This document shows, piece after piece, positions 35,869 to 44,856 of a stretch of DNA of 64,000 nt. The translations under genes and the position numbers were made by a program. Each line of letters begins with the position of its first letter. Positions within the stretch are counted from its first letter, which is position 1. Source of the stretch: Winogradskyella aurantia (lineage in GTDB: Bacteria > Bacteroidota > Bacteroidia > Flavobacteriales > Flavobacteriaceae); NCBI RefSeq assembly GCF_002266855.1, contig NZ_NGJN01000001.1, positions 558,001-622,000 on the forward strand, in the 5' to 3' direction. Below the pieces are notes generated by a model that saw nothing but the letters and a program-made list of their open reading frames with translations, had not been told where the DNA came from and ran no database searches.

Positions 35869-38151
35869 CTAGGATTTCTTTTTGGTATTGTCGGTAATGA
35901 CCTTGGCAGGTTCAACCGTGCTATCATGAGCACTGAAGTATTCTTCGAGTAAATTCATGGTAGCTTTCAAAAGGTCTTTGGTTTCTAATAGTAGGCTAAA
36001 ATAAAGCGTTGTGTTTTTAGGACTTGAATCCTCATTTCTTGTGCGCTCAACCTGCATGGCTATTTTATTCCTAACCAAATTAAATATTTCTGATTTGTCT
36101 TGTAGAATTGCACCTATTTCTTCAAATGAACGGGATTCAAAGGCAGATTGTGTTGCAATGAACAGTGTTTCTAGGTGTTGGTCAAGGTCCTTGAGCTCCT
36201 TAATTTGACTAAATTTTAGCTTTTTATGGTTATTGTTTACATACTTGAGACTGACCTTGGAAATGTATTCGAGAGATTGTGCCATATCCTGAAGGTAATT
36301 CAGAATGTCGAGATAAAAATTACTTGCAGATAAACTGGGCTCATCAAGGTTTTTTATGAAGTAGAAAATATTATCTCTAAGGTCATCTACCTCAGCTGAA
36401 AGTTTTTCGACTTGTTTTTTATTCTTTTTTAGGACAGAAAGGTTTTGCGTGGCCAAACCATTAATGGCATTAGAATAAATTCTGTTACCGCGCTTTACAA
36501 CGTTAGCAATATTAGAAGCACTTTCATGAATCACACCTTGTGTAGAACTGCTTTCTGCTTTTTCTAATTTATCCTCCTCCTTTAAGACCTTGTTATTTTT
36601 TCGATGTGTCAAGTAGTTTTTAGAAATCATGACCAAGGCAAAAGCAAACAGACCAAACAAGGCATAGGCCTCACCGTAAAAGAGTATATAGGCCATTACT
36701 AGAGCGGCTGTAAATGCGCTGAAGGCTGTAAAGAACCACCCACCAATAACATTGAGTACTCCAGCTACCCTGTACACGGCACTTTCAGTACCCCAAGCCC
36801 GATCTGCTAAGGAGGTTCCCATGGTGACCATAAAGGTAACATATGTAGTGGAAAGAGGTAATTTCATTGATGTAGCAATTGAAATCAGAACGCTCGCCAC
36901 CATTAAGTTTACCGCGGCTCTAACTAAATCAAAGGCGGGCGCGTCTTGGGGCTTTACTATCAACTGAGGTTGTGTGAACTGTCGGTTGGCCCAGTCTTTA
37001 TAGGCACTTGGCAAAATGGTATTCAGACTAGCAGACAACCCAATGGATAATCTCACAATATTTCTAGATAGAAAATTGGGCTCAAAACGTTCTTTACCGT
37101 CATCCTGTCGCGCTAAATCAACGGAGGTTTTTACAACAGCTCTTGCTTTGCTGGAAAACCACAAAGTCAAAACCATAACTAATCCGGCAATCAGAAGCAA
37201 GATAGGTTCTGTTTGAACGGGCTCACCTAGAGCGGTCATTACAAAGTTTGATGCTTCTACACCACTGTTAGACCACACCTCATAAGAGTTGTAAGCAGCG
37301 ATAGGAACGCCGATAAAGTTCACTAAATCGTTACCAGCAAAGGCTACGGCAAGTGCAAAGGTACCAACAACTATGATAATGGTATAAATTTTAGCATTCA
37401 AAAGTTTAACAGCTAAAAAAGAAATTAACGCAAAAATGACGAAACTGACTTCGATGAAATAAATGGGGTGATCATTTAGAAAGGATAATATAGAATCGTC
37501 GATAAATGTTGCATTTTTCAATCCTTTAATGATGATAAAGTACATTATCGACGTTATTGCAAAGCCACTGAAAATAGAGCCATACCAAATCGGTTTGTCT
37601 TGAAACTTAAACGACAATAATAATCTTGAAACATATTGAACAATAGCTCCAATGGTAAATGCTACTACCACAGACAAAAGGATGCCTAAAATAATTTCAA
37701 TAGCCTTAGAATTGTTAATATAATTGGTTAAATCCGTAATATTCTGGCCTTCATCCATGTAAATTTTTATGGCTGCCATTGCAACCGAGGCCCCTAACAA
37801 TTCAAAGACAATAGATACGGTAGTAGAGGTTGGAAGGCCAAGCGTATTAAAAAAGTCAAGGAGAAGAATATCCGTAAGCATAACGGCCATGAAAATAATC
37901 ATGATCTCGTTGAACATAAACTCCCCAGGATTAAAGATGCCTTTTCGTGCTACCTCCATCATACCACTAGAAGTCAGTGCGCCAACAGCAACTCCTAGGC
38001 TAGCCACAATCATAATAGTTTTAAATGGAACGGCCTTAGAGCCGATAGCTGAATTTAAAAAGTTAACAGCATCGTTGCTAACACCAACAACCAAATCTGC
38101 AACGGCTAAAAAAGCCAATGCACCAAGCATGTAGATATAAAGATTCTCCAT
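35869..38151 (-). CDS. PiT-type inorganic phosphate transporter fused to a PhoU-like domain
   Basis: The 760-aa protein is longer than most PiT permeases. The two PiT signatures are visible: GVSNDAVNFLNSAIGSKA near residue 24 and FAGNDLVNFIGVPIAAYNS near residue 270. About ten membrane helices cover ~1-520. The last ~225 residues are soluble and helical (NGLATQNLSVLKKNKKQVEK, LDILNYLQDMAQSLEYISK), resembling PhoU. It probably couples Pi transport to a built-in sensor or gate. ATGTTA repeats at 38204-38220 lie 53 bp upstream of the start. Confidence 0.9.
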   Translation of the reverse strand: MENLYIYMLGALAFLAVADLVVGVSNDAVNFLNSAIGSKAVPFKTIMIVASLGVAVGALTSSGMMEVARKGIFNPGEFMFNEIMIIFMAVMLTDILLLDFFNTLGLPTSTTVSIVFELLGASVAMAAIKIYMDEGQNITDLTNYINNSKAIEIILGILLSVVVAFTIGAIVQYVSRLLLSFKFQDKPIWYGSIFSGFAITSIMYFIIIKGLKNATFIDDSILSFLNDHPIYFIEVSFVIFALISFLAVKLLNAKIYTIIIVVGTFALAVAFAGNDLVNFIGVPIAAYNSYEVWSNSGVEASNFVMTALGEPVQTEPILLLIAGLVMVLTLWFSSKARAVVKTSVDLARQDDGKERFEPNFLSRNIVRLSIGLSASLNTILPSAYKDWANRQFTQPQLIVKPQDAPAFDLVRAAVNLMVASVLISIATSMKLPLSTTYVTFMVTMGTSLADRAWGTESAVYRVAGVLNVIGGWFFTAFSAFTAALVMAYILFYGEAYALFGLFAFALVMISKNYLTHRKNNKVLKEEDKLEKAESSSTQGVIHESASNIANVVKRGNRIYSNAINGLATQNLSVLKKNKKQVEKLSAEVDDLRDNIFYFIKNLDEPSLSASNFYLDILNYLQDMAQSLEYISKVSLKYVNNNHKKLKFSQIKELKDLDQHLETLFIATQSAFESRSFEEIGAILQDKSEIFNLVRNKIAMQVERTRNEDSSPKNTTLYFSLLLETKDLLKATMNLLEEYFSAHDSTVEPAKVITDNTKKKS

Positions 38152-38203
38152 ATGAGAGCGAAGCTAAAAGTAATTGCAAATTTCTTCTTTTAATTTGAAC
38201 GTT

Positions 38204-38220
38204 ATGTTATCGGAATGTTA
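38204..38220. promoter_or_regulatory. Two ATGTTA repeats at 11-bp spacing, upstream of the PiT gene
   Basis: ATGTTA at 38204 and at 38215, with a further ATGTTC (38220) and ATGTTG (38233) out of phase. Read toward the PiT gene the motif is TAACAT. It is part of the repeat family described at 38349-38398. Confidence 0.4.
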
Positions 38221-38348
38221 TGTTCTTTGGTTATGTTGAAATGAAAAAAGTTCTTATAATTTATTTTTAGAGTCGCTTAGCCAATATACCAAGATATTAT
38301 TATGGTTATAAATAGTAATATACTGAAAGTCAGTATATAACGTTCTCA

Positions 38349-38404
38349 ATGTTAAATTAATGTTACCTAAATGTTGTTTAAAAGTAAAATATATGTTATG
38401 TTTG
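38349..38404 (+). promoter_or_regulatory. PHO-box-like phased repeats with an overlapping promoter
   Basis: ATGTTA (38349), ATGTTA (38360), ATGTTG (38371), a degenerate AAGTAA (38382) and ATGTTA (38393) are spaced by exactly 11 bp. The TTG of the third unit (38374-38376), a 20-bp spacer and TATGTTTG (38397-38404) make a full flavobacterial promoter 27 bp before the small MORN-like gene. Direct repeats overlapping the -33 position resemble a PhoB-type activator site. Confidence 0.6.
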
Positions 38405-38430
38405 TAATGTAATTATTAATTAAAGCCCAG

Positions 38431-38793
38431 ATGAACATGAAAAAAGCAGTTGTTATAATCGTTATGCTGTGTGTAGGATTTGTATATGCTCAGAAAGAAA
38501 GAGACCTAAGTCTAAATACTGACAAGGATTTAATAGAAGTGGTGTATTACCATGATAATGGTACAATAAGTCAAACCGGTTATTATACGAAGGAAGGCAA
38601 ATTACATGGAGAATGGTTTACCTATTGCCAACAAGGGAATAAACTGGTTTCCGCCAAGTATGATAATGGAAAGAAAGTAGGCAAGTGGTTTTATTGGACT
38701 AAGGATACTTTAAAAGAGGTGGACTATAGTAATAATCAAATTGCCTCTGTTAATGAGTGGACCAATAGTAAAACAATAATAGCTTCTAATTGA
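38431..38793 (+). CDS. Secreted MORN-repeat-like small protein
   Basis: The 120-aa product has a signal peptide (VVIIVMLCVGFVYAQ; the second Met at codon 3 is an equally likely start). Three degenerate MORN-like units follow: VVYYHDNGTISQTGYYTKEGKLHGEW, then KLVSAKYDNGKKVGKWFYW, then a partial one. Such repeats are common in Bacteroidota periplasmic or surface proteins of unknown role. It is monocistronic, with a strong promoter carrying PHO-box-like repeats and a terminator 40 nt after the stop. Confidence 0.75.
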   Translation: MNMKKAVVIIVMLCVGFVYAQKERDLSLNTDKDLIEVVYYHDNGTISQTGYYTKEGKLHGEWFTYCQQGNKLVSAKYDNGKKVGKWFYWTKDTLKEVDYSNNQIASVNEWTNSKTIIASN

Positions 38794-38831
38794 AATTAAA
38801 TGATGTCACTCTGATTAATTTGGTTGAAATA

Positions 38832-38865
38832 AAAAAACCCGCTTGGATTTCCAAGCGGGTTTTTT
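38832..38865. terminator. Strong bidirectional terminator
   Basis: AAAAAACCCGCTTGG (38832-38846) pairs with CCAAGCGGGTTTTTT (38851-38865) around ATTT. It separates the plus-strand MORN-like gene from the convergent lipoprotein gene. Confidence 0.95.
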
Positions 38866-38895
38866 ATAAATAAGCCTAAACTCTTTTAGATGCTT

Positions 38896-41703
38896 TTAGT
38901 TATCAATCCAACCAAAGTCAGCTTCTAAAGTGGTAGAAGAATCGTAGGTTGTGGCTTCATTGGCAGCTGCTCCATCTATTACTAATTCTGCGGCAGTTGA
39001 AGTTCCAGCAAACTCAAACTGAAGTGCATACCCAGTAAGCGTCAAACCGTTGATTGTGGCAGTAGACGCCGCTTTCATTTGAATTGCTAATCCACCTGTT
39101 GACGAAATTGCAGTAAAGTTTGTTAATGTTGGGTTACTGGCTGTACCATCCGCTTCAATAGAAGTGGAGAAACCAGTAATCGTTTGCTTAACAAAAGTAT
39201 TCGCTAATGTTCCATTCCAGCCTTCAGTCCAGTCTACTGAATCGTCTTCAATATTCTCAGCGTAGAAATTAGTAACACTAACAGTTCCACCAAAGAATTC
39301 TATACCGTCATCAGCACCGTCGATGACGGCAACGTTGTCTATTGTTGTCCCAGAACCTACAGCGTAAAGCGATAAACCGTTAAACTGAGAATCAGCGTTG
39401 ATTTGAGCTCCAGTATTTCTTAGGATTAGGTAGTCGATGTTACCTGAAGATTCAGTAGGACTATTTCCTCCATAAACTAATCCACCAACTTCAGCGGTCA
39501 CATTTTCACCGGCTGTTGTTGTAGAATTTCCACAGATTAAAAGACCACCCCATGGGTTACCATCATCAGAGCGCATCTCTACTGGATTCATCATCGAACC
39601 TTGAATGTCAATAGAACCACCTTGTAATACAGCTAAATAGTTTGCAGTTCCTGAAGCAGAAACGATCTCTGTTCCAGCAGGTATTGTTAAGGTTGCACCA
39701 GAGTTTACTAATACAGGACCGCTGATTGTGTATATAACGCTAGGATCCAAAGTTAAATTTGAAGTGATGTTAGCTGGCAATTGATCTGATACAAGATCGC
39801 CAGTTGCCCAAGCAAAGTTACTTGCATTTGTTGGAGATGACGAATAAACTGCATCGTTTGCTGTATCTGCAGCTGCACCATCTATTACTAGTTCAGCAGG
39901 AGTAGAAGTCCCAGCAAACTCGAATAAAAGATCAAAACCAGTTGCCGTGAATCCATTTATTGTAGCGGTAGACGCGGCTTTCATTTGGATTGCTAAACCA
40001 CCTGTAGAAGAAATAGCAGTTAGGTTATTCAACGTTGGGTTACTAGCAGTACCATCTGCTTCGATAGCGGTTGAGAACCCTTGAATAGTGTTAACAATAT
40101 AAGCCGTATTCATAGTACCATTCCAACCTTCAGTCCAATCAATGGCATCGTCTTCTATGTTTTCAGCGTAGAAATTAGTTACACTTACAGTTCCACCAAA
40201 AAATTCGATACCGTCGTCAGCACCAGAAATTACAGCAACGTTACTAATCGAAGTTCCCGATCCAACTGCATAAAGTGATAATCCATTAAATTGAGAATCC
40301 GCGTTGATTTGAGCACCAGTATTTCTTAAAATAAGGTAATCTATGCTACCAGAAGATTCAGTGTCATTGTTACCACCGTAAACCAGACCACCAACTTCAG
40401 CAGTTACATTTGTTCCTGCCGTTGTAGAAGCGTTACCACATACAAGTAAACCACCCCATGGATTTCCATCAACAGAACGCATTTCTACTGGATTGTCAAT
40501 AGTACCTTCAATTTCTATAGAACCTCCTTGTAAAACAGCTAAGTAATTTGCAGTTCCAGATTCAGAAACGATTTGAGTTCCAGCAGGAATTGTTAATGTA
40601 ACTCCTGAATTTACTAATACAGGTCCACTGATTGTGTATTCCACAGAAGGATTTAAAGTAACATCGGCAGTGATATTCCCAGGTAATTGATTGCTGTCAA
40701 AGGCATCAGTTGCCCATGCGAAATCACTCGCATTAGTTGGCGAACTTGCATAAACTGCATCCTCTGCAGTATCTGCAGCGGCACCGTCTATTAACAATTC
40801 TGCAGCTGTAGAAGTTCCTGCAAATTCAAAAAGAAGATCAAAACCTGTTGCAGTAAATCCGTTGATTGTAGCGGTAGAAGCTGCTTTCATCTGAATAGCT
40901 AAACCACCAGTAGAAGAAATGGCGGTAAAGTTTTCAATTGTAGGGTTACTTGCTGTACCATCAGCTTCAATGGCAGTAGAAAATCCTTGAATTGTATTAA
41001 CCACATAGGTGTCAGATAAAGTACCATTCCAGCCTTCTGTCCAATCTACTGCATCGTCTTCGTTATTTTCTAAATAGATATTACTTGCATTAACAGTACC
41101 TCCAAAGAACTCAACTCCGTCATCAGCACCATTAATGATAGCTACGTTAGTGATTGAAGTTCCAGAGCCAACTGCATATAATGATAAACCGTTGTACTGA
41201 GAATCGGCATTGATTTGTGCACCAGCATCTCTTATGATTAAGTAGTTTATGCTACCAGAGTCATCACTTGCATTTGTTCCTCCGTAAACCAAACCACCTA
41301 CTTCTGCTGTGACGTTTGTTCCAGCAGTTGTTGGGGCATTACCACATAATAAAAGTCCACCCCATGATCCGGCGTTGCCACTTGAAGATCTCATGACCAC
41401 TGGATTAGAAGGCGTTCCTTGGATGTCTATCATTCCCCCTTGTAGAACAGCCAGATAGTTTCCAGTTCCAACTGCAGATACTATTTCTGTTCCTGCTGGA
41501 ATGGTTAAAGTTACTCCATCTGCCACTCTTACATCTCCAGAGAGGTTGTAAGTAATATTAGGATCGAGTGTCAAGTCTGCTGTTATAATTCCATCCAGAC
41601 CTTGACTTGGTGGTCCTCCTCCTCCATCATCATCGTTGTTACACGATAATATAGCTAATGACAGAATCATTGTAAAAATAAAATTGATGTTAATTGTTTT
41701 CAT
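38896..41703 (-). CDS. Lipoprotein with three ~300-residue tandem repeats (beta-helix type)
   Basis: The 935-aa protein has a lipoprotein signal (LSLAILSCNNDDDGGGG, Cys 21). Three near-identical units follow at about 38-339, 340-640 and 641-935. Each opens with an ITADLTLDP-like strand, then VTLTIPAGTEIVS, NYLAVLQGG, GGLVYGG, INADSQFNGLSLYAVGSG, DDGIEFFGGTV, DWTEGWNGT and ADTA. The regular short strands suggest a right-handed beta-helix on the cell surface. It lies 33 nt after the TonB receptor gene and must be its operon partner, perhaps as a substrate-capturing lipoprotein, although it is not SusD-like. Confidence 0.8.
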   Translation of the reverse strand: MKTININFIFTMILSLAILSCNNDDDGGGGPPSQGLDGIITADLTLDPNITYNLSGDVRVADGVTLTIPAGTEIVSAVGTGNYLAVLQGGMIDIQGTPSNPVVMRSSSGNAGSWGGLLLCGNAPTTAGTNVTAEVGGLVYGGTNASDDSGSINYLIIRDAGAQINADSQYNGLSLYAVGSGTSITNVAIINGADDGVEFFGGTVNASNIYLENNEDDAVDWTEGWNGTLSDTYVVNTIQGFSTAIEADGTASNPTIENFTAISSTGGLAIQMKAASTATINGFTATGFDLLFEFAGTSTAAELLIDGAAADTAEDAVYASSPTNASDFAWATDAFDSNQLPGNITADVTLNPSVEYTISGPVLVNSGVTLTIPAGTQIVSESGTANYLAVLQGGSIEIEGTIDNPVEMRSVDGNPWGGLLVCGNASTTAGTNVTAEVGGLVYGGNNDTESSGSIDYLILRNTGAQINADSQFNGLSLYAVGSGTSISNVAVISGADDGIEFFGGTVSVTNFYAENIEDDAIDWTEGWNGTMNTAYIVNTIQGFSTAIEADGTASNPTLNNLTAISSTGGLAIQMKAASTATINGFTATGFDLLFEFAGTSTPAELVIDGAAADTANDAVYSSSPTNASNFAWATGDLVSDQLPANITSNLTLDPSVIYTISGPVLVNSGATLTIPAGTEIVSASGTANYLAVLQGGSIDIQGSMMNPVEMRSDDGNPWGGLLICGNSTTTAGENVTAEVGGLVYGGNSPTESSGNIDYLILRNTGAQINADSQFNGLSLYAVGSGTTIDNVAVIDGADDGIEFFGGTVSVTNFYAENIEDDSVDWTEGWNGTLANTFVKQTITGFSTSIEADGTASNPTLTNFTAISSTGGLAIQMKAASTATINGLTLTGYALQFEFAGTSTAAELVIDGAAANEATTYDSSTTLEADFGWIDN

Positions 41704-41736
41704 TGTTTAAAATTTAGATAATATGTTCAACATTGA

Positions 41737-44631
41737 TTAAAATTTATAGGATAAGTTTAAACTAATATTTACTCCTCTTTTATAGGATAGTACAGTCTCC
41801 TCTTGGGTCGCAGAAGAGTTACCAAAATCAGATGCTACATTTTGATATCGTTCGATTTCTGGATTCAATAGGTTCCTTCCTCTCAAACCTAAACTGATAT
41901 GTTTATTAATGCTTTTATTAACTATGAAATCAAGAACGACAAACCCCTTTTCGATAATTTCACCGTTAAAATTGAAGTCTTCCAGATTGTTCCCTGGACT
42001 ATTTGGATCTTCACCTTGAAATATTGGAGAGCCAATTGCGTAAATGCGATCGGATGCGTAATTACCTGCTAGAGTGAACTCAAAAGGATATTTATTACCT
42101 GTATCTAAGGTCAATGCTAAATTTGTAGTCCAGTCTGATGCTCCTTCAAGTCCTATTTCGTCATTACCGCCATATTGAAATGTTCGTGGCGAACCATTAA
42201 CGTTTAAACCTTCAGAAGCATCTTTTAAATCCTGCTTATGGTCTATGTAAGACACATTTCCAGAAAGTTTAAGATTTGGTAACGAGTCACGCTTTTTGAT
42301 TAAAAAAACTTTCCCTTCCAATTCAATTCCAAATATGCGAGCGTCACCAGTATTATAAAAAGAAAATACGTCACCACCGCCCACACGAAGCGATCTGTTT
42401 ATCGCGTTATCTATATTCTTGTAATAAGCGGTTACAGAAATGAGCTCATCATTAGAAGGAAAGAATTCATATTTTAAATCTATATTAGTATTGGTCGAAC
42501 GTTCAATAAGTCTATTACCCGCTTCAATTAAACCTTCAGGAGATACGTATTCAAAAGGAGCAATCTCTTTAAACTCGGGAAGTGTTTGGCTTAAACTACC
42601 GGAAAGCCTTAACGCCATTTTATCGTTGAGATCGTATTTTAAATTTAATGAAGGATAGATGTTGTTGTATGTCAATTCTGTTTCACCCTCACGTCCACCA
42701 GGTGCATTATTTACATCGTAATCAACAAAAATCCTATCGCTTTGATATCTTAAACCTACCTCCGCAGTTAAATTGCCAAATACACCTACAAAATCAACGA
42801 ATCCCGCATAAGATGTTAATTCGGCATCGTAAAAATCATCTGGTTGAACGTTGATTAACAAATTTCCATTGTCAACATTTTGCTGGGTGAAAGCAGAACT
42901 TAAATCATCAATTGATACCGGATTAAACGACCCAATAGGTCCGCCTTCTTCAAATCCTACAAAAGTAGATCTGAAGTCTCTTTGTTTATATCTTCCGTCA
43001 CCACCAAAACTTAACTTATAAATATCATTCTCATCTTCATCAACTTTTAAGCTGAAGTCATCTTTTATCCTACCGTTAAATTCTTGGTCTAAAATTTCTT
43101 GAGAGCTTTTTCTTTGCTGAAACCCCCCTGTATTACCTAATTCTATTGGTCTTTCGTCTTGAGGTACACCATCAACGTTTCTAAAATTCAATTCATTTCT
43201 AATACGGTTGGGCTCATCTGCCGCCAAGCGATTATACCCTAAAGCCCAATCTAATTCATTTTTAGTACCCAATTTATGATCACCGATTAATTGTATGGTA
43301 GACAAAAACGTGTTCTTGATGTTTTGATCCCTAACAAATTGATTACCAGCTATGGAATTTGGCGTTAATTCATCAAAAAAGATAGCCTCGCCACCCCGGC
43401 CACCTTCATAGACTTCTTCTAATACCTTATTAATACCAAAAGCATTGAACTTAAGCTCGTTATTTTGGTTTATTCTATATTGTCCAACAAGAAGGGCATT
43501 AGTATTGACTGTTCTTTGCCAATATCTGTTATCGCCATCAGGCACAAAATCCCTAGCACCACCTGTAATCGGTAATAAACTTCCGGTAATTCCTCTATCG
43601 AAAAATCTGAATAAACCTTCACGGTATTCGTTGTCCACACTTTGGCCTCCAGCGAACGAAAGTCTAAACTTTCCTTCTTCATCTAAAAAACCACCAGCAT
43701 TAAATCCAAATGAATAGTTTACGGGATTTTCTATACCGACAGTATTCCAGCCTTGGTCAGTCAAACCATTAACTAAATTACTGTTATTGTAAGGTCTGGA
43801 GAATATGCCAAAGCTCAAATCATCATTTAGAGCTGTTGCTGCAAAATTATCCGTTACAAACACCGCATTTGTATTGAGACCGCTTGACAGACTTATACCA
43901 AAGTCTTTGCGAGAGGTGATGTTTTTCGAAGTTATGTTTATATTACCAGACGACTGATCGGTGGAGTTGTATGGTGAAAAAGTTTTACTAATAGATACAC
44001 TACTAATAAATCTTGTAGGAAAAAGCTCAAGATTTATATTCTTTTTGTCTATGTTGTCTGATGGTATAGGAAGACCATTCACTGTTGTAGTAAGATATCT
44101 ATCTCCCAAACCTCTCACGTAAATTTGACCTGAACCTTCTGATTTGGAAACCCCAGATATTTTTGCTGTTGCTGCTGAAGCATCACTAACACCTAATTTA
44201 GCGAGTTCAATAGCTCCAATACTTTCCTTTATCTCAACAGCCTTTTTTTGATCAAGTAAAAGCGCAGCTTCACTTTCTTTTCGCGTAGATGTTGTAATTA
44301 CAATTTCATCAAGACTTGCCGAGCTCGCTCCCATTGGAACATTTACTGTAGTAACCTTACCAGCCACCACTTCAGCTTTGATTTCAAGGGTTTCGTAGCC
44401 TACAAAACTAAAAACTAGAGTATAGACTCCTGGACTTAATTCGTTGAATTCATACAGACCGTCAACATCGGATGTTGTTCCTGTAGTTGTTCCTTTTATT
44501 AATATATTGACAAAAGGAAGCGGTTCGTTATTAAATTCTTTATCTGTTAAAAGGCCAACTATAGAACCTGTTTGTTGTGCAGAACATAATATACTTGAAA
44601 AACAAAAAATTAATAGGATTATGCGTTTCAT
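41737..44631 (-). CDS. TonB-dependent receptor with carboxypeptidase-regulatory-like domain
   Basis: The 964-aa outer-membrane receptor has a signal peptide (to ~19), a carboxypeptidase-regulatory-like beta domain (~22-105, SIVGLLTDKEFNNEPLPF), a plug (~130-240, SGQIYVRGLGDRYLTTTVNG), and a barrel ending NISLNLSYKF with a terminal Phe. It has no STN domain, so it is not expected to signal through FecR. It is cotranscribed with the triple-repeat lipoprotein. The surrounding phosphate transporters suggest a phosphorus-containing substrate, which is only inference. Confidence 0.88.
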   Translation of the reverse strand: MKRIILLIFCFSSILCSAQQTGSIVGLLTDKEFNNEPLPFVNILIKGTTTGTTSDVDGLYEFNELSPGVYTLVFSFVGYETLEIKAEVVAGKVTTVNVPMGASSASLDEIVITTSTRKESEAALLLDQKKAVEIKESIGAIELAKLGVSDASAATAKISGVSKSEGSGQIYVRGLGDRYLTTTVNGLPIPSDNIDKKNINLELFPTRFISSVSISKTFSPYNSTDQSSGNINITSKNITSRKDFGISLSSGLNTNAVFVTDNFAATALNDDLSFGIFSRPYNNSNLVNGLTDQGWNTVGIENPVNYSFGFNAGGFLDEEGKFRLSFAGGQSVDNEYREGLFRFFDRGITGSLLPITGGARDFVPDGDNRYWQRTVNTNALLVGQYRINQNNELKFNAFGINKVLEEVYEGGRGGEAIFFDELTPNSIAGNQFVRDQNIKNTFLSTIQLIGDHKLGTKNELDWALGYNRLAADEPNRIRNELNFRNVDGVPQDERPIELGNTGGFQQRKSSQEILDQEFNGRIKDDFSLKVDEDENDIYKLSFGGDGRYKQRDFRSTFVGFEEGGPIGSFNPVSIDDLSSAFTQQNVDNGNLLINVQPDDFYDAELTSYAGFVDFVGVFGNLTAEVGLRYQSDRIFVDYDVNNAPGGREGETELTYNNIYPSLNLKYDLNDKMALRLSGSLSQTLPEFKEIAPFEYVSPEGLIEAGNRLIERSTNTNIDLKYEFFPSNDELISVTAYYKNIDNAINRSLRVGGGDVFSFYNTGDARIFGIELEGKVFLIKKRDSLPNLKLSGNVSYIDHKQDLKDASEGLNVNGSPRTFQYGGNDEIGLEGASDWTTNLALTLDTGNKYPFEFTLAGNYASDRIYAIGSPIFQGEDPNSPGNNLEDFNFNGEIIEKGFVVLDFIVNKSINKHISLGLRGRNLLNPEIERYQNVASDFGNSSATQEETVLSYKRGVNISLNLSYKF

Positions 44632-44652
44632 TTATTTATTAAATTAATGTTG

Positions 44653-44741
44653 CAAAGTAACTGTGATTAACCTGTTCTAAGGTTAATCATGAATTAAACA
44701 TTTGTGATGAAAAGGTTAGTGGAATGTTAGCGCAATATTAA
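44653..44741 (-). promoter_or_regulatory. Promoter region of the TonB receptor operon
   Basis: On the minus strand a -7-like TTACTTTG (44653-44660) lies ~22 nt before the start. Upstream are ATGTTTA-N4-ATGATTA (44684-44701, 11-bp spacing, same orientation as the gene) and, on the plus strand, AGGTTAG-N4-ATGTTAG-N4-ATATTAA (44713-44741). An inverted repeat GATTAACCT-N6-AGGTTAATC occupies 44665-44688. A specific regulator is likely, but which repeat it uses is open. Confidence 0.5.
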
Positions 44742-44856
44742 AATGACGTGATATTAAGGAAACAATAAGATAACATTGGAGCTGTACTATGGGCATTCAT
44801 TTTTATAAGGTATTGTATACCATTTTATCTATCTTGCACGGTCTAATATTTTTAGT

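Noticed and set aside
38900-41600. Triple repeat as an assembly artefact
   Set aside because: The three units differ at many synonymous and some non-synonymous positions, so they are not copies of one read region.
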